The position numbers were made by a program, and so were the translations under genes. From NCBI RefSeq assembly GCF_001672815.1, contig NZ_LZKK01000267.1, positions 1-64,000 on the forward strand: a DNA stretch of 64,000 nt, written 5' to 3'. The notes under the pieces are model-generated. The model saw only the letters and a list, made by a program, of their open reading frames with translations, made no database searches and had not been told where the DNA came from. Below are positions 7,916-16,056 of the stretch, one piece after another. How positions within the stretch are numbered: the first letter of the stretch is position 1; every line of letters starts with the position of its first letter. This stretch comes from Mycobacterium sp. E796 (GTDB taxonomy: Bacteria; Actinomycetota; Actinomycetes; Mycobacteriales; Mycobacteriaceae).

Positions 7916-8956
7916 TCAGCCGCCGAGGAGGCCCAGCAAGCTACCGGTGAGGATCGGGGGCACCGTCAACTGACCGCCGCCGAGGCTCGACGGCAGGGTC
8001 AGCGTGCCGCCGGTGATGATCGAGGGGATCCCGACGTCTCCGCCGCCGACGCTCGAGGGCAGGCTCAGCACACCGCCGGTCAGGATCGATGGGATGCTGA
8101 CGTCCCCGCCCCCGGCGATCGGCGGCAGGCTCAACACCCCACCGGTCAGGACCGACGGGATGCTCAGCTGCCCCCCGCCCAGGACCGGTGGCAAGGTCAC
8201 CGCGCCACCGTCGAGGATTGGCGTCAACACGCTGGTGATCGGGGGCACGGTGAACACGCCACCGCCAAGGCTGGAGGGCAGGCTCAACAGACCGCCGGTG
8301 ATGATGGAAGGCAACCCCACCACGCCGCCGCCAAGGCTTGCGGGCAGGTCGAGCACGCCGCCGGTGAGGATCGACGGCACGGTCAGCTCCCCACCTCCGA
8401 GGAATGCCGGCAGTGCCACCACGCCGCCGTTGATGATCGGGCTCGCGGCGGTGACGATCGCGGACCCGACGCTGGAGATCGGCGGCACGATCAATTCCGC
8501 ACCGCCCAAGATCGGTGGTAGATCCAGCACACCCCCGGTGATGAACGACGGCACGCTCAGCACGCCACCGCCCAGAATCGGCGGCAGGGTCACCAGCCCA
8601 CCGTTCAGGTTCAGGCTCGCGCTGCCGCCCAGGAACGACGACAGGTTCAAGTCCCCGGCGGCCGCGGCCCCGGCGTTGGCGAGCTCGGTGCTGAGGTAGG
8701 CGCCCGCGCCCGCGTTGATCAGACCGACGAACTCTTCGTGAAACACGTTCGCCTGGGCGTTGATGGCTTGAAACTCCTGGCCGAAATCGCTGAATAACGT
8801 TGCGACCAAGGCCGATACCTCGTCCTGAGCGGCGGCGGCCACGGCCGTCGTGGGCGCCGCGGCCGACGCGGCGGACCCGGACAGCAATGAGCGGATGCCT
8901 GCCAGACCTTCGGCCGCAGACTGCAGCTGCTCTGGAGCCGTCACGAGATATGACAA
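7916..8956 (-). CDS. PE family protein with GG-x-L-x-LP repeat C-terminus
   Basis: A 346-residue protein. Residues 1-95 form a PE domain (MSYLVTAPEQLQSAAEGLAG, helical hairpin), which marks export by an ESX type VII system, usually with a PPE partner. Residues 119-340 are a tandem repeat of about 22 residues, itself two half-units of the type GGGxLxVPSILT and GGVLxLPxSL. The start is TTG 8954-8956 with GGGAGG upstream. There is no PPE gene alongside, so the partner must be elsewhere. The repeat is not PGRS and not MPTR (NxGxGNxG). The plus strand is also open over much of this region because of the repeat's codon pattern; I regard that as a shadow. Confidence 0.9.
   Translation of the reverse strand: MSYLVTAPEQLQSAAEGLAGIRSLLSGSAASAAAPTTAVAAAAQDEVSALVATLFSDFGQEFQAINAQANVFHEEFVGLINAGAGAYLSTELANAGAAAAGDLNLSSFLGGSASLNLNGGLVTLPPILGGGVLSVPSFITGGVLDLPPILGGAELIVPPISSVGSAIVTAASPIINGGVVALPAFLGGGELTVPSILTGGVLDLPASLGGGVVGLPSIITGGLLSLPSSLGGGVFTVPPITSVLTPILDGGAVTLPPVLGGGQLSIPSVLTGGVLSLPPIAGGGDVSIPSILTGGVLSLPSSVGGGDVGIPSIITGGTLTLPSSLGGGQLTVPPILTGSLLGLLGG
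7937..8602 (-). repeat. Protein-coding tandem repeat array in the PE gene
   Basis: About ten imperfect 22-codon units (66 bases) encode GGGxLxVPSxLTGGVLxLPxxL. Regular copies lie at residues 188-209, 210-231, 260-281, 282-303 and 304-325. Two longer insertions, at about residues 151-187 and 232-259, share VPPISSV/VPPITSV. Periodic glycine turns and alternating hydrophobics suggest a parallel beta-solenoid. Confidence 0.85.
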
Positions 8957-9158
8957 AACGCGCCTCCCGCCAATCCGCTGCGACAGTCGCCCGATGACTC
9001 AGCAATAAGAGCGTACTGGGATATTGCCGAAATGCCTACGAAAACCCCGTTTTTCAGTAATGACACCGGTCAAATGAGCCTCAACTGCGGGCGTCGGCGG
9101 GCAACGACGGTTGATTGCGCTCGCCGCCCAAAACCTCAGGGCCGTGGTGTATTTCGCC

Positions 9159-9941
9159 TCACTGGGCCGTCCACCCGCCGTCGATCGAATAACTGGCTCC
9201 AGTGATGGTGGCGGCCGCATCACCGGCCAAAAAGATCGCGAGCGCGCCGATGTCCTCCGGTTGGGTGTAGCGGGCCATCGGTTGCTTTTCGGCGACGAAT
9301 TCCGGCTTGACCTCGTCGAACGACTTACCCGCCGCATCGGCGCGCGTTTGGATCTGCTGGGCAATCAGAGGCGTCATCACCCAACCGGGACATATCGCGT
9401 TGCATGTTATGCCGTGGTTGGCGGTTTCGATGGCCACCACTTTTGTCAGTCCGACTACACCGTGCTTGGCCGCGACATACGCCGCTTTTTCGGCGCTTGC
9501 AACGAGGCCGTGCGCCGAGGCGATGTTGATGATTCGGCCCCAACCGCGGCGTTTCATCCCGGGCAGCGCGCAGCGGCACGTGTGGAAAACGGCCGACAGA
9601 TTCGTCGCGATCACGGCATCCCACTTCTCGACCGGGAACTCCTCCAGCTTCGCCACGTACTGGATGCCGGCATTGTTCACGAGGACATCGATTGCGCCGA
9701 AGGACTTTTCGGCGCCGGCGATCATGTCGGCGACCTCGTCCGGCTTGGTCACATCGGCGCCCGAATAGGCCGCGGTCACCCCGAACGTCTCCTCGATGTC
9801 GCGCCGCTGTCCTTCAATAACATCCGGCTCACCGAAGCCGTTGAGGGTCACGTTCGCGCCCTCGGCGGCGAAGGCACGCGCGATGCCGAGACCGATGCCG
9901 GACGTGGAACCCGTTACGAGTACCGACTTTCCGTGAATCAT
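9159..9941 (-). CDS. 3-hydroxybutyrate dehydrogenase (short-chain dehydrogenase)
   Basis: A 260-residue SDR with the NAD-binding motif TGSTSGIGLGIA, NNAG at about residue 88, and the catalytic Ser-Tyr-Lys set (IASAHG..., YVAAKHG). The C-terminal regions GWVMTPL and SIDGGWTAQ match D-beta-hydroxybutyrate dehydrogenases, which convert 3-hydroxybutyrate to acetoacetate. It is the last gene of the operon starting at 14669, four bases after the STAS gene. That position after a stress-type phosphatase and anti-anti-sigma factor suggests co-expression under the same signal, but a mechanistic link is only inferred. Confidence 0.88.
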   Translation of the reverse strand: MIHGKSVLVTGSTSGIGLGIARAFAAEGANVTLNGFGEPDVIEGQRRDIEETFGVTAAYSGADVTKPDEVADMIAGAEKSFGAIDVLVNNAGIQYVAKLEEFPVEKWDAVIATNLSAVFHTCRCALPGMKRRGWGRIINIASAHGLVASAEKAAYVAAKHGVVGLTKVVAIETANHGITCNAICPGWVMTPLIAQQIQTRADAAGKSFDEVKPEFVAEKQPMARYTQPEDIGALAIFLAGDAAATITGASYSIDGGWTAQ

Positions 9942-9945
9942 CGCG

Positions 9946-10263
9946 TTAGCGTTCGGCTGCCGGTTCGACGGTGACGAGCTCCGTTATGCCGCTTACGGTG
10001 AGGACCGGCATCACCAGTGGGTGAGCGATGACATCGATGTGGGCGGCCCGGACGAACAAGGCGTTGATCGCTGCGCTGTCCAGGTACTCCACCGCGCTGA
10101 GGTCGACGGTAAACGTGCCACCGTTGCTCGCCGCCTCGGCGATGGCGCCGCTGAGCGCGTCGTTGAACTCGTCGATGTTGCTCAGGTCGATCTCCCCAGT
10201 CGCGGTCAGCACGAGCTTCCCGTCGTCGCGGCGCGCGGTGTCGAGGGTGAGCGACGTGGGCAT
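9946..10263 (-). CDS. STAS-domain anti-anti-sigma factor antagonist
   Basis: A 105-residue single-domain STAS protein. The conserved segment VEYLDSAAINAL contains the serine (residue 63) that is phosphorylated in SpoIIAA/RsbV-type proteins. The ATG overlaps the stop of the GAF-PP2C gene (TGATG), indicating translational coupling. By family knowledge, the dephosphorylated form binds an anti-sigma kinase and frees a sigma factor. The upstream gene supplies both a PP2C phosphatase and an HATPase kinase domain, so it is the natural partner. The target sigma factor is not in this window. Confidence 0.9.
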   Translation of the reverse strand: MPTSLTLDTARRDDGKLVLTATGEIDLSNIDEFNDALSGAIAEAASNGGTFTVDLSAVEYLDSAAINALFVRAAHIDVIAHPLVMPVLTVSGITELVTVEPAAER

Positions 10264-12794
10264 CAGGTGATCCTCGCGCATAAGTGAACCGTAGTTCCCG
10301 CGGCCTCGGGGTTGATGGTGACATCCTGCATGAGCCCCCGCATCAAAGCGATGCCACGGCCGCGATTCGTCTCGGCGGCCGGCTGCGGAGGTTTCCACGA
10401 GCCGGTGTCGGTGATGGTCAAGCGCACCTGGTCGACCAAGATGGTGGCGCCCAGGCTGATCGTTCCCCCCGGGCTGTGGCGATGACCATGCTCGATGGCG
10501 TTGGCGACGGCCTCTCCGGCGGCGACGAGGACGTTCATCGTCTGATCCGCGTCCAACTTGGCCCGGGTCAGCCACCGGCGCAGTGCGGTGCGGGTGGGTG
10601 CGAGCTGGCTGACGTCGGCCGGAAACTCCAACTCCAGCGGGGCGGGATGGCGGTAGAGCAGCAGGACGACATCGTCCTGATAGCCGCCGTCCGGCGCCAG
10701 ACCGGACATGATCTGGTTGGCCAGATCGTCCAGTGTGGAATCGCGGCCGTCCTGGACGAGGGCGGCGGCGCGCGAAATGCCCTGGTGCAGCAGTCGACGG
10801 CGACGTTCGACCAGTCCGTCGGTGTAGAGCAGCAACGTGGCGCGCGGCGGAATGGTCACCCGTGCTTCGGGGCGGGGCCAGTCGGGTCGAACTCCCAGCG
10901 CGATGGTGTGGCCGTCATCGAGCATTCGGGTGGTGCCGTCGGCGTCGACGAGGACGGGCGGCGGGTGCCCGGCGCTCGAGTAGACCAGTTCACCCGTCTC
11001 GGGGTCGAGCACCGCGCAGACGGCGGTGGTGCATTGCGCGCCGGGCAGCCGCGCGGCGAAGCGGTCGATGCCCGCCAGGGCGGCGCTGGGGCTGGGGTTC
11101 TCGAAGAGCAGCGCGCGGCAAGCGCTGCGCACCTGCCCCATCACGGTGGCGGCGGCCAGCCCATGGCCGACGCAATCCCCGACGATCAACGCGATGCGCC
11201 CGTCGTCCAGGTCGACGACGTCGTACCAGTCGCCGCCGACCTGGAGGGGCCGGCTGGCGGCCTGGTAGCGCACGGCGAACCCGTGGGGCAGGTCGGCGGG
11301 GCCGAGGATGGCGTGCTGGAGCGCGAGGGCCGTTTCGCGCTGCTGGTCGACCTGATGCACCCGTTGCAGGCCCTGACCGAGACGGCCTGCGAGCACGGTC
11401 AGCAACGTCTGGTCCTCCAGGGTGAACGGCCGCCGCTCGGTCAGGTCGATCCGCACGACGAGGACGCCCTCGGGATGCTGCAGCGCGATTCCCGCGGTGC
11501 CGGGCTCGGCTGCGTTGGGCGTGAGCAGGTCGCCGTCGCGCAACGAGCTGAGCATCCGCCGGGTTTCGGCGGGCAGATCCGACCATTGCGCCGACTCGCC
11601 GACCGATTCCACCGACGGTTCACGAGAGGCGGTTTCCGCGGTGGAGTCGTGGGTCGGGAAGGTGACCGCCAGGACGCGGCGGGCCCGCCACAGCCGGCGC
11701 AGTTCCTCGGCCGCGGCGTGCACGGCATCTTCGACGCTGTCCGCTTCGGCGAGTTCCTGGTTGAGGGCGTGTTGGCGGCCCGCGGCCAGGGCCAACGCGA
11801 TGGCCGCGTGCCGGGCGAAGTCGCTGACCAGCTCGAGGTAATCGTTGCCGAACGCCGGCCGCCCCGGGTGACGCGCGACGGCAATCACCCCGAGCGCCCG
11901 GCCGTCGGCGATCAGCGGCATCACGATCGCCGAGCGTTCACCGACGTCGGTGAACCCCTCGATCGGATACTGGAAGGAATCGGTGATCAGCGGCAGACCG
12001 CGACGCGCCACGCCGCCGGTCGTGGAGGCGTCCATCGGCACCTGTCGGCCGATCACCTCCGAGGAGTACCGGCCCGCCGTGGCGGCCACGACCAGGGTGT
12101 CCACCTGATCGGAGGGCAGATCGGGCTCCCTTGGGACCAGCAAGATGGCCTGTTCGGCGTCGGCCAGCTCCAGCGCCCGGTTGACGATGAGCTGCAACGG
12201 CCCGGTCTGTGGGTCACCGGACAGCAGAGCGGTCGTGATTTCCCTGCTGGCTTTAGTCCATTTCGACGATTCGCGTTCCCGCTCGAACAATCGCGCGTTG
12301 TCGATGGCGGCCGCCGCCGCCGTGGCCAACGCCCGGACGGCGGCTTCGTGGGAGTCGGTGAACACCCGGCCCGGACGATCGTCGGCAAGGTAGAGGCTGC
12401 CGAAGTTAGCCGCGCGCACGGTGATCGGTATACCGAGCAGCGCCCGCAGTCGCGGTTCGTGCGTCTGCAGCGCGGCGGCCGCCGGATGGGCGCTCAGATC
12501 GTCGACGCGCAGGCCGTCGGCCACCGGCAGATCGCCGAGTCGCCGAGCCGTGTCGGCGTCGATGCCCGCCTGAACGAACGAGGCCAGGGTGCCATCGGGC
12601 GCCCGGATACCCAGCGCCGCGTACCGGGCGTCGGTCAGCTCCATCGCCGCGTTGACGATTCGATGCAACGTCGAATCCAGATCCAGGTCGGCGTTGATCT
12701 CGACGATGACCCGGACCAGATGTTCCATCTGGTCGCGAGCTGCCTCCAGCTCGTCGAGCTGGGACCTCGGGTCGTCCGGGTCGTTGTGCCCCAT
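10263..12794 (-). CDS. Multidomain sensor phosphatase: GAF-GAF-(GAF)-PP2C/SpoIIE-HATPase
   Basis: An 843-residue cytosolic protein from ATG 12792-12794, with TTTGGAG upstream; an upstream in-frame start at 12875 would overlap the previous gene and is disfavoured. In order: GAF near residues 25-170, a second GAF near 180-340, a weaker GAF-like region near 345-480, an RsbU/SpoIIE PP2C phosphatase near 500-690 (GGDWYDVV, GDCVGHGLAA, YTDGLVERR, DDVVLLL) and an RsbW-type HATPase near 700-843 (GEAVANAIEHGH, GRGIALMRG). It thus joins a signal-gated phosphatase and an anti-sigma kinase in one chain, acting on the adjacent STAS protein. The GAF ligands are unknown. Confidence 0.92.
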   Translation of the reverse strand: MGHNDPDDPRSQLDELEAARDQMEHLVRVIVEINADLDLDSTLHRIVNAAMELTDARYAALGIRAPDGTLASFVQAGIDADTARRLGDLPVADGLRVDDLSAHPAAAALQTHEPRLRALLGIPITVRAANFGSLYLADDRPGRVFTDSHEAAVRALATAAAAAIDNARLFERERESSKWTKASREITTALLSGDPQTGPLQLIVNRALELADAEQAILLVPREPDLPSDQVDTLVVAATAGRYSSEVIGRQVPMDASTTGGVARRGLPLITDSFQYPIEGFTDVGERSAIVMPLIADGRALGVIAVARHPGRPAFGNDYLELVSDFARHAAIALALAAGRQHALNQELAEADSVEDAVHAAAEELRRLWRARRVLAVTFPTHDSTAETASREPSVESVGESAQWSDLPAETRRMLSSLRDGDLLTPNAAEPGTAGIALQHPEGVLVVRIDLTERRPFTLEDQTLLTVLAGRLGQGLQRVHQVDQQRETALALQHAILGPADLPHGFAVRYQAASRPLQVGGDWYDVVDLDDGRIALIVGDCVGHGLAAATVMGQVRSACRALLFENPSPSAALAGIDRFAARLPGAQCTTAVCAVLDPETGELVYSSAGHPPPVLVDADGTTRMLDDGHTIALGVRPDWPRPEARVTIPPRATLLLYTDGLVERRRRLLHQGISRAAALVQDGRDSTLDDLANQIMSGLAPDGGYQDDVVLLLYRHPAPLELEFPADVSQLAPTRTALRRWLTRAKLDADQTMNVLVAAGEAVANAIEHGHRHSPGGTISLGATILVDQVRLTITDTGSWKPPQPAAETNRGRGIALMRGLMQDVTINPEAAGTTVHLCARIT

Positions 12795-12804
12795 AGCTCC
12801 AAAT

Positions 12805-13731
12805 CTAATTGTTAAATTGCGACTCTCCGTTTGGGCCTCGGTGGTTGGCCGGGTCAGGGGCACGGTCGATCGCACCGAGTGCGGGTATCGCGGTGGTGAT
12901 TACCCACTCGGGACTGAATTCCACACGGCGACCGGTGCCGGCCTCGTCCGGGCCGTCCCAGTGGACGCTCGCGCGGCCGGAGAGCTGGAGCGTGATGCCG
13001 GCGCGAAAGTCTACGAACAGCAGCGCCGCGGAGGGGTCGGCGGCGAGGTTTCCGAAGCTGTTGAACATGTTGTTGCCGGGATAGTCCGGCCACCACAGGC
13101 GCCCCTCGGCAACCCGGACGAACCCCGGGGAACCGCCGCGGTGGGAGGCGTCGCTGCCGGCAGTGGGGTGCGTGGTGCCCAGAAAGAAGGTGTCGGCCGC
13201 CTCGATGAGACGAACGTCATTGGCTCGCAACGCTTTTCCGGAGTACAACAGCTTCCGGTCATCGGCGGGCGCCCCATGGACATCCAAGCGGCGCGGGTGG
13301 ATGTATTGCGGGCAGTTGCCGTAGGCCTGGTCCACGTCGACGGTCAGGGCGCCGGCCCCGGTAGAGCTGAGGAGACCGTTGATGCGAACGCGCCTCCGGG
13401 TGAGGAAGTTCATGGCGATGACGCCCACCGGCTGTCCCGAAGGGAGGTCGTGGAGCGGGTCCGCGCTCGGCAGCTCCGTTCCGATCTCCAGTGCGGTCGA
13501 CGAGGCCGCCCGAAGGAACCCGGGTGGGCCCAACAGCGGCGAGGTCCAAAGGCGGCCGGACCGGTCTCGGGCGGCCATGGCCGCGAATGGCGCCTCGGAG
13601 AGGAAGGCGGCCATACCGGCGCGCAGTTGTCCGCGGCCGACCATCGCGGCGAGCCGGGCGGCCTCGGCCTCGACGCCGGCTTGTCGTTGGACGGCCAACT
13701 CGCCGGTGTGGAAACCCACGCTCGATGTCAT
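12805..13731 (-). CDS. Pyridoxamine 5'-phosphate oxidase-fold (FMN-binding split barrel) protein
   Basis: A 308-residue protein of the larger PNPOx-like type. An N-terminal part (residues 1-60) precedes a split-barrel region with GRLWTSPLLGPPGFL, and a second barrel-like part contains NNMFNSFGNLAADP and ALLFVDF. Such proteins bind FMN or a deazaflavin and reduce or oxidise small molecules; the substrate here is unknown. Its ATG overlaps the aldo/keto reductase stop (ATGA), and the PP2C gene begins ten bases after its stop, placing it inside the operon. Confidence 0.82.
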   Translation of the reverse strand: MTSSVGFHTGELAVQRQAGVEAEAARLAAMVGRGQLRAGMAAFLSEAPFAAMAARDRSGRLWTSPLLGPPGFLRAASSTALEIGTELPSADPLHDLPSGQPVGVIAMNFLTRRRVRINGLLSSTGAGALTVDVDQAYGNCPQYIHPRRLDVHGAPADDRKLLYSGKALRANDVRLIEAADTFFLGTTHPTAGSDASHRGGSPGFVRVAEGRLWWPDYPGNNMFNSFGNLAADPSAALLFVDFRAGITLQLSGRASVHWDGPDEAGTGRRVEFSPEWVITTAIPALGAIDRAPDPANHRGPNGESQFNN

Positions 13732-14669
13732 CGGGGAACCTCGGCAAAGCCCGGTTGTCCGGCGTCGACGACGGAATTGAACCGGTATCGCGTTTCCAGA
13801 CTTTCATTGATCTCTTGGATCGCGCTCTCGGGAAGCGCGGTCACGTCGAAGTTTTCCCCGATGCGCGCGGGTTTGACCGACGAGGTGAGGACGGCCGAAC
13901 CGCGCTGGATGCCCCACGCCAAAAGCACTTGCGCCGGCGTCTTTCCCACGCGCCGTGCGATCGAGACGATGAGCGGGTCGTCGAGCAATCGCGGTTCGAG
14001 CGCATGGCCCAGCGAGGCGAAGGCCAACAGGATGATCCCGTGCTCCTTGCACAGTTCGTGGAGTTCCCATTGCGGGTGATACGGGTGCGACTCGACCTCG
14101 ACGACGGCCGGCTTTATTCGGGCGGTTTCGACGATCTTCCGGGCGCCCGCGGCGTCGATGTCGGACAGGCCTATCGCCCGCGAAAGACCTTCGTCCACAA
14201 GGGCTTCCATCGCGGCCCAGGTCTCCTGGAGGGTGACCCCGTCGTCGTAGACGACGGCTCCGTGCCCGTCGCGGGGGTCTTGGTCGTCGCCGGGCCGGAA
14301 CGCGAACGGCGTGTGCACCAGGTACAGATCGACCGCCTCGAGGCCGAGCCTGTCCAGGCTGGCCTGCAGCGCGGGCTTCACCCGTTCGGGCCGATGGTTG
14401 TTGTTCCACAGCTTGGTGGTGACGAACAGTTCGTCACGACGCACGGTCCCAGCGGCGAACAACTCTTTGAGCGCCGCGCCGACGTCCGCTTCGTTGCGGT
14501 ACCGCTCGGCCGCGTCGAGATGGCGGAACCCGATCTCGACCGCCGTCTTGACCGCGTCTCGCGTCTCGGTGCGATCCGACAGCGACGTGCCGAAGCCGAG
14601 CGCCGGAATCGCGCCACTGCCGTCGTTCAAGACGAATCTGTGCCGGCTTAGCTTCTGCTCGGGTGTCAT
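13728..14669 (-). CDS. Aldo/keto reductase
   Basis: A 313-residue TIM-barrel NADPH-dependent oxidoreductase. The catalytic set is visible: Asp52, Tyr57 (LDAAERYRNE), Lys86 (TTKLW) and His119 (YLVHTPF). The C-terminal cofactor segment has SSVKPARIGEN. It reduces aldehydes or ketones; the physiological substrate is unknown. It is the first structural gene of a five-gene operon (to 9159). The 86 bases between tetR and this gene contain a 16-base site closely matching one in front of tetR, so repression by that TetR is likely. Confidence 0.9.
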   Translation of the reverse strand: MTPEQKLSRHRFVLNDGSGAIPALGFGTSLSDRTETRDAVKTAVEIGFRHLDAAERYRNEADVGAALKELFAAGTVRRDELFVTTKLWNNNHRPERVKPALQASLDRLGLEAVDLYLVHTPFAFRPGDDQDPRDGHGAVVYDDGVTLQETWAAMEALVDEGLSRAIGLSDIDAAGARKIVETARIKPAVVEVESHPYHPQWELHELCKEHGIILLAFASLGHALEPRLLDDPLIVSIARRVGKTPAQVLLAWGIQRGSAVLTSSVKPARIGENFDVTALPESAIQEINESLETRYRFNSVVDAGQPGFAEVPR

Positions 14670-14701
14670 GGCGGGCGGGCTCCTGGGCTCGTACTATAAA
14701 T

Positions 14702-14717
14702 GACCAGTCGTCTATCT
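14702..14717 (-). promoter_or_regulatory. Predicted TetR operator upstream of the aldo/keto reductase operon
   Basis: On the minus strand this reads AGATAGACGACTGGTC, 32-48 bases before the aldo/keto reductase start. It matches 13 of 16 bases with AGATAGGTGACCGGTC in front of tetR (15345-15360). The core GACYGGTC is near-palindromic, as expected for a TetR dimer. Confidence 0.55.
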
Positions 14718-14755
14718 AACAACGGGTGGGGGTGCCGGCATTCCCGGGCGGCGGA

Positions 14756-15328
14756 TCAGCGCAGCAGCGCCGGCAGGGTGACCGCTTCGAACCGGTCGTA
14801 CGGGACGCGGCTGCGGGTGACTTTCCCGCGCAGCGCCGCGCCTTCCCACGCCTCGATCAGCCGAAACGCCAGGTCCCCCGCTTCCAGGTCGCCCCGGCCG
14901 TCCGACCGCAGACACTCGCCGAGGGCCGCACCCCAGCGGTCCAAAATGCTCACGAGCTCCTTGCGTACCGGCTCGCTCGTCCCACTGAGCTCGAGCGACA
15001 GGTTCCCGACCAGGCAGCCGAGCAGGAAGTCGCCGGCCTCGTGCTCGTCGGCCAGCGCGTGGAAGAAGCGTGCGATCCGCTCCTGCACCGGCCCGTCCGC
15101 CTGCAGGATCGGCAGAAGCCGCGCCTCGGTGTCTGCCCAGTGATGCTCGAGGATCGCCGCGCCGAAGGCCTCCTTGCTCGGGAAATACGCGTAGAACGAC
15201 CCCTTCGGGACGCCGGCCGCGTCGGTGATGTCCTTAACTCCGCTGGCGGCGAATCCGCGCTTGTGCACGAGTTCCTGGCCCGCCGCGAGCAGGCGGGACC
15301 GCACCTCGGGGTTCGGTGGGCGGGGCAT
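14756..15328 (-). CDS. TetR-family transcriptional repressor
   Basis: About 190 residues. An N-terminal helix-turn-helix (GVKDITDAAGVPKGSFYAYF, residues about 28-48) is followed by an all-helical ligand-binding domain. The start chosen is the internal ATG (MPRPPNPEVRS), since the longer frame would run through the predicted operator. Shared operator-like sites lie just upstream of its own start and before the aldo/keto reductase, suggesting autoregulation and control of that operon. The ligand is unknown. This subfamily (FYAYFPSKEAF) often controls adjacent reductases and responds to electrophiles, but that is inference here. Confidence 0.88.
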   Translation of the reverse strand: MPRPPNPEVRSRLLAAGQELVHKRGFAASGVKDITDAAGVPKGSFYAYFPSKEAFGAAILEHHWADTEARLLPILQADGPVQERIARFFHALADEHEAGDFLLGCLVGNLSLELSGTSEPVRKELVSILDRWGAALGECLRSDGRGDLEAGDLAFRLIEAWEGAALRGKVTRSRVPYDRFEAVTLPALLR

Positions 15329-15344
15329 GGCAACAATGTTAGCC

Positions 15345-15360
15345 GACCGGTCACCTATCT
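15345..15360 (-). promoter_or_regulatory. Predicted TetR operator in the tetR leader
   Basis: AGATAGGTGACCGGTC on the minus strand, ending 16 bases before the tetR start. It matches the site at 14702-14717 in 13 of 16 bases, and the core GACCGGTC is a perfect 8-base palindrome. Confidence 0.55.
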
Positions 15361-15440
15361 TCGGCAGGCCGCCGCGCATGAGGGGTGTGGCGTAGCGTCT
15401 GAAGCGGCTTTTGATGGCCTACGGGGAGCGAGGGAGCGAA

Positions 15441-15869
15441 ATGGTGACTTCGGGTTTGTTCGGTTTCCTGACGCTGCTGGCCCTGATGTGCGCGTTGTTG
15501 TTCGCCGCCGTCGCCGCCGTGCACATCAAACGGCTGGAGGGCCGTCCGCCCCCTCCGATCAGCGACGAAATCGGCAGCGCCAAGGCGGTTACGCGCAAAG
15601 TGCGCAAGCGCGAACCCATGTCACAAGAGGAGCTGGATTACGCGAGGCAACTCCTCGGCGCTCGTAGCTCGCTGTTGACGCTCTGCATCCCGGGTGCGTT
15701 GTTCTCGCTGGGCTGCTTCTACGTGTTCGGAAGCCTCTACCACTTGCATGGGGCGACGCCCTCCGAGCGGACGTTTCTCGGGCTGTTCCCGATCTTGGCC
15801 TCCATAAATCTCACGACTCAAATCATCCGCAGCGCAAGACTGAAACGGCGTCTGCAAAAGATGTCCTGA
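15441..15869 (+). CDS. Small membrane protein of unknown function
   Basis: A 142-residue protein from ATG 15441-15443, preceded by GGGAGCGA. One N-terminal membrane helix (residues 4-26) is followed by a charged cytosolic loop (about 27-70) with KxRKRE and QEELDYARQLL, then two further hydrophobic segments (about 78-100 and 112-130) and a basic tail. I do not recognise a named family. It sits divergently from tetR, about 110 bases away, and could be read from a promoter near the predicted TetR operator, but nothing else links it to the reductase operon. Confidence 0.68.
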   Translation: MVTSGLFGFLTLLALMCALLFAAVAAVHIKRLEGRPPPPISDEIGSAKAVTRKVRKREPMSQEELDYARQLLGARSSLLTLCIPGALFSLGCFYVFGSLYHLHGATPSERTFLGLFPILASINLTTQIIRSARLKRRLQKMS

Positions 15870-15973
15870 AGCCGCTGCCGTGAGCGACCGAAGCGTGCTC
15901 CCGCAGGTCGTTGCGGTCGCGTTCCGGCTGCAAGGTCGCTACTCTTGCACGATCATCTGTCCATTGGGTACAT

Positions 15974-15988
15974 GACCGTCTACTATCT
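15974..15988 (+). promoter_or_regulatory. Possible third copy of the TetR site, upstream of mmpS
   Basis: GACCGTCTACTATCT resembles GACCAGTCGTCTATCT (reverse strand of the 14702-14717 site) with one base missing and two changes. It lies 69-83 bases before mmpS, a reasonable promoter position. The gap makes this tentative. Confidence 0.3.
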
Positions 15989-16056
15989 GCAGTTGGCCTA
16001 GGGGTGGGGCCGGGGGGAGAAGACGGTGGCCCGAGCGAGCTACGAGAGGTGATCGA

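Noticed and set aside
7937..8602. Possible CRISPR array, because of regularly spaced repeats
   Set aside because: The 66-base units are in frame, diverge at third positions and encode a protein repeat; there are no unique spacers of constant size and no cas genes.
8004..8699. Long plus-strand open frame (231 codons, PP-rich) opposite the PE gene
   Set aside because: It mirrors the 66-base coding repeat of the PE gene, has no ribosome site, and its proline-rich pattern follows directly from the glycine/leucine codons on the other strand.
10263..12875. Longer start of the GAF-PP2C gene at 12875
   Set aside because: It would overlap the end of the PNPOx gene by 71 bases and add a non-conserved 27-residue tail, whereas ATG 12794 has a clear ribosome site.
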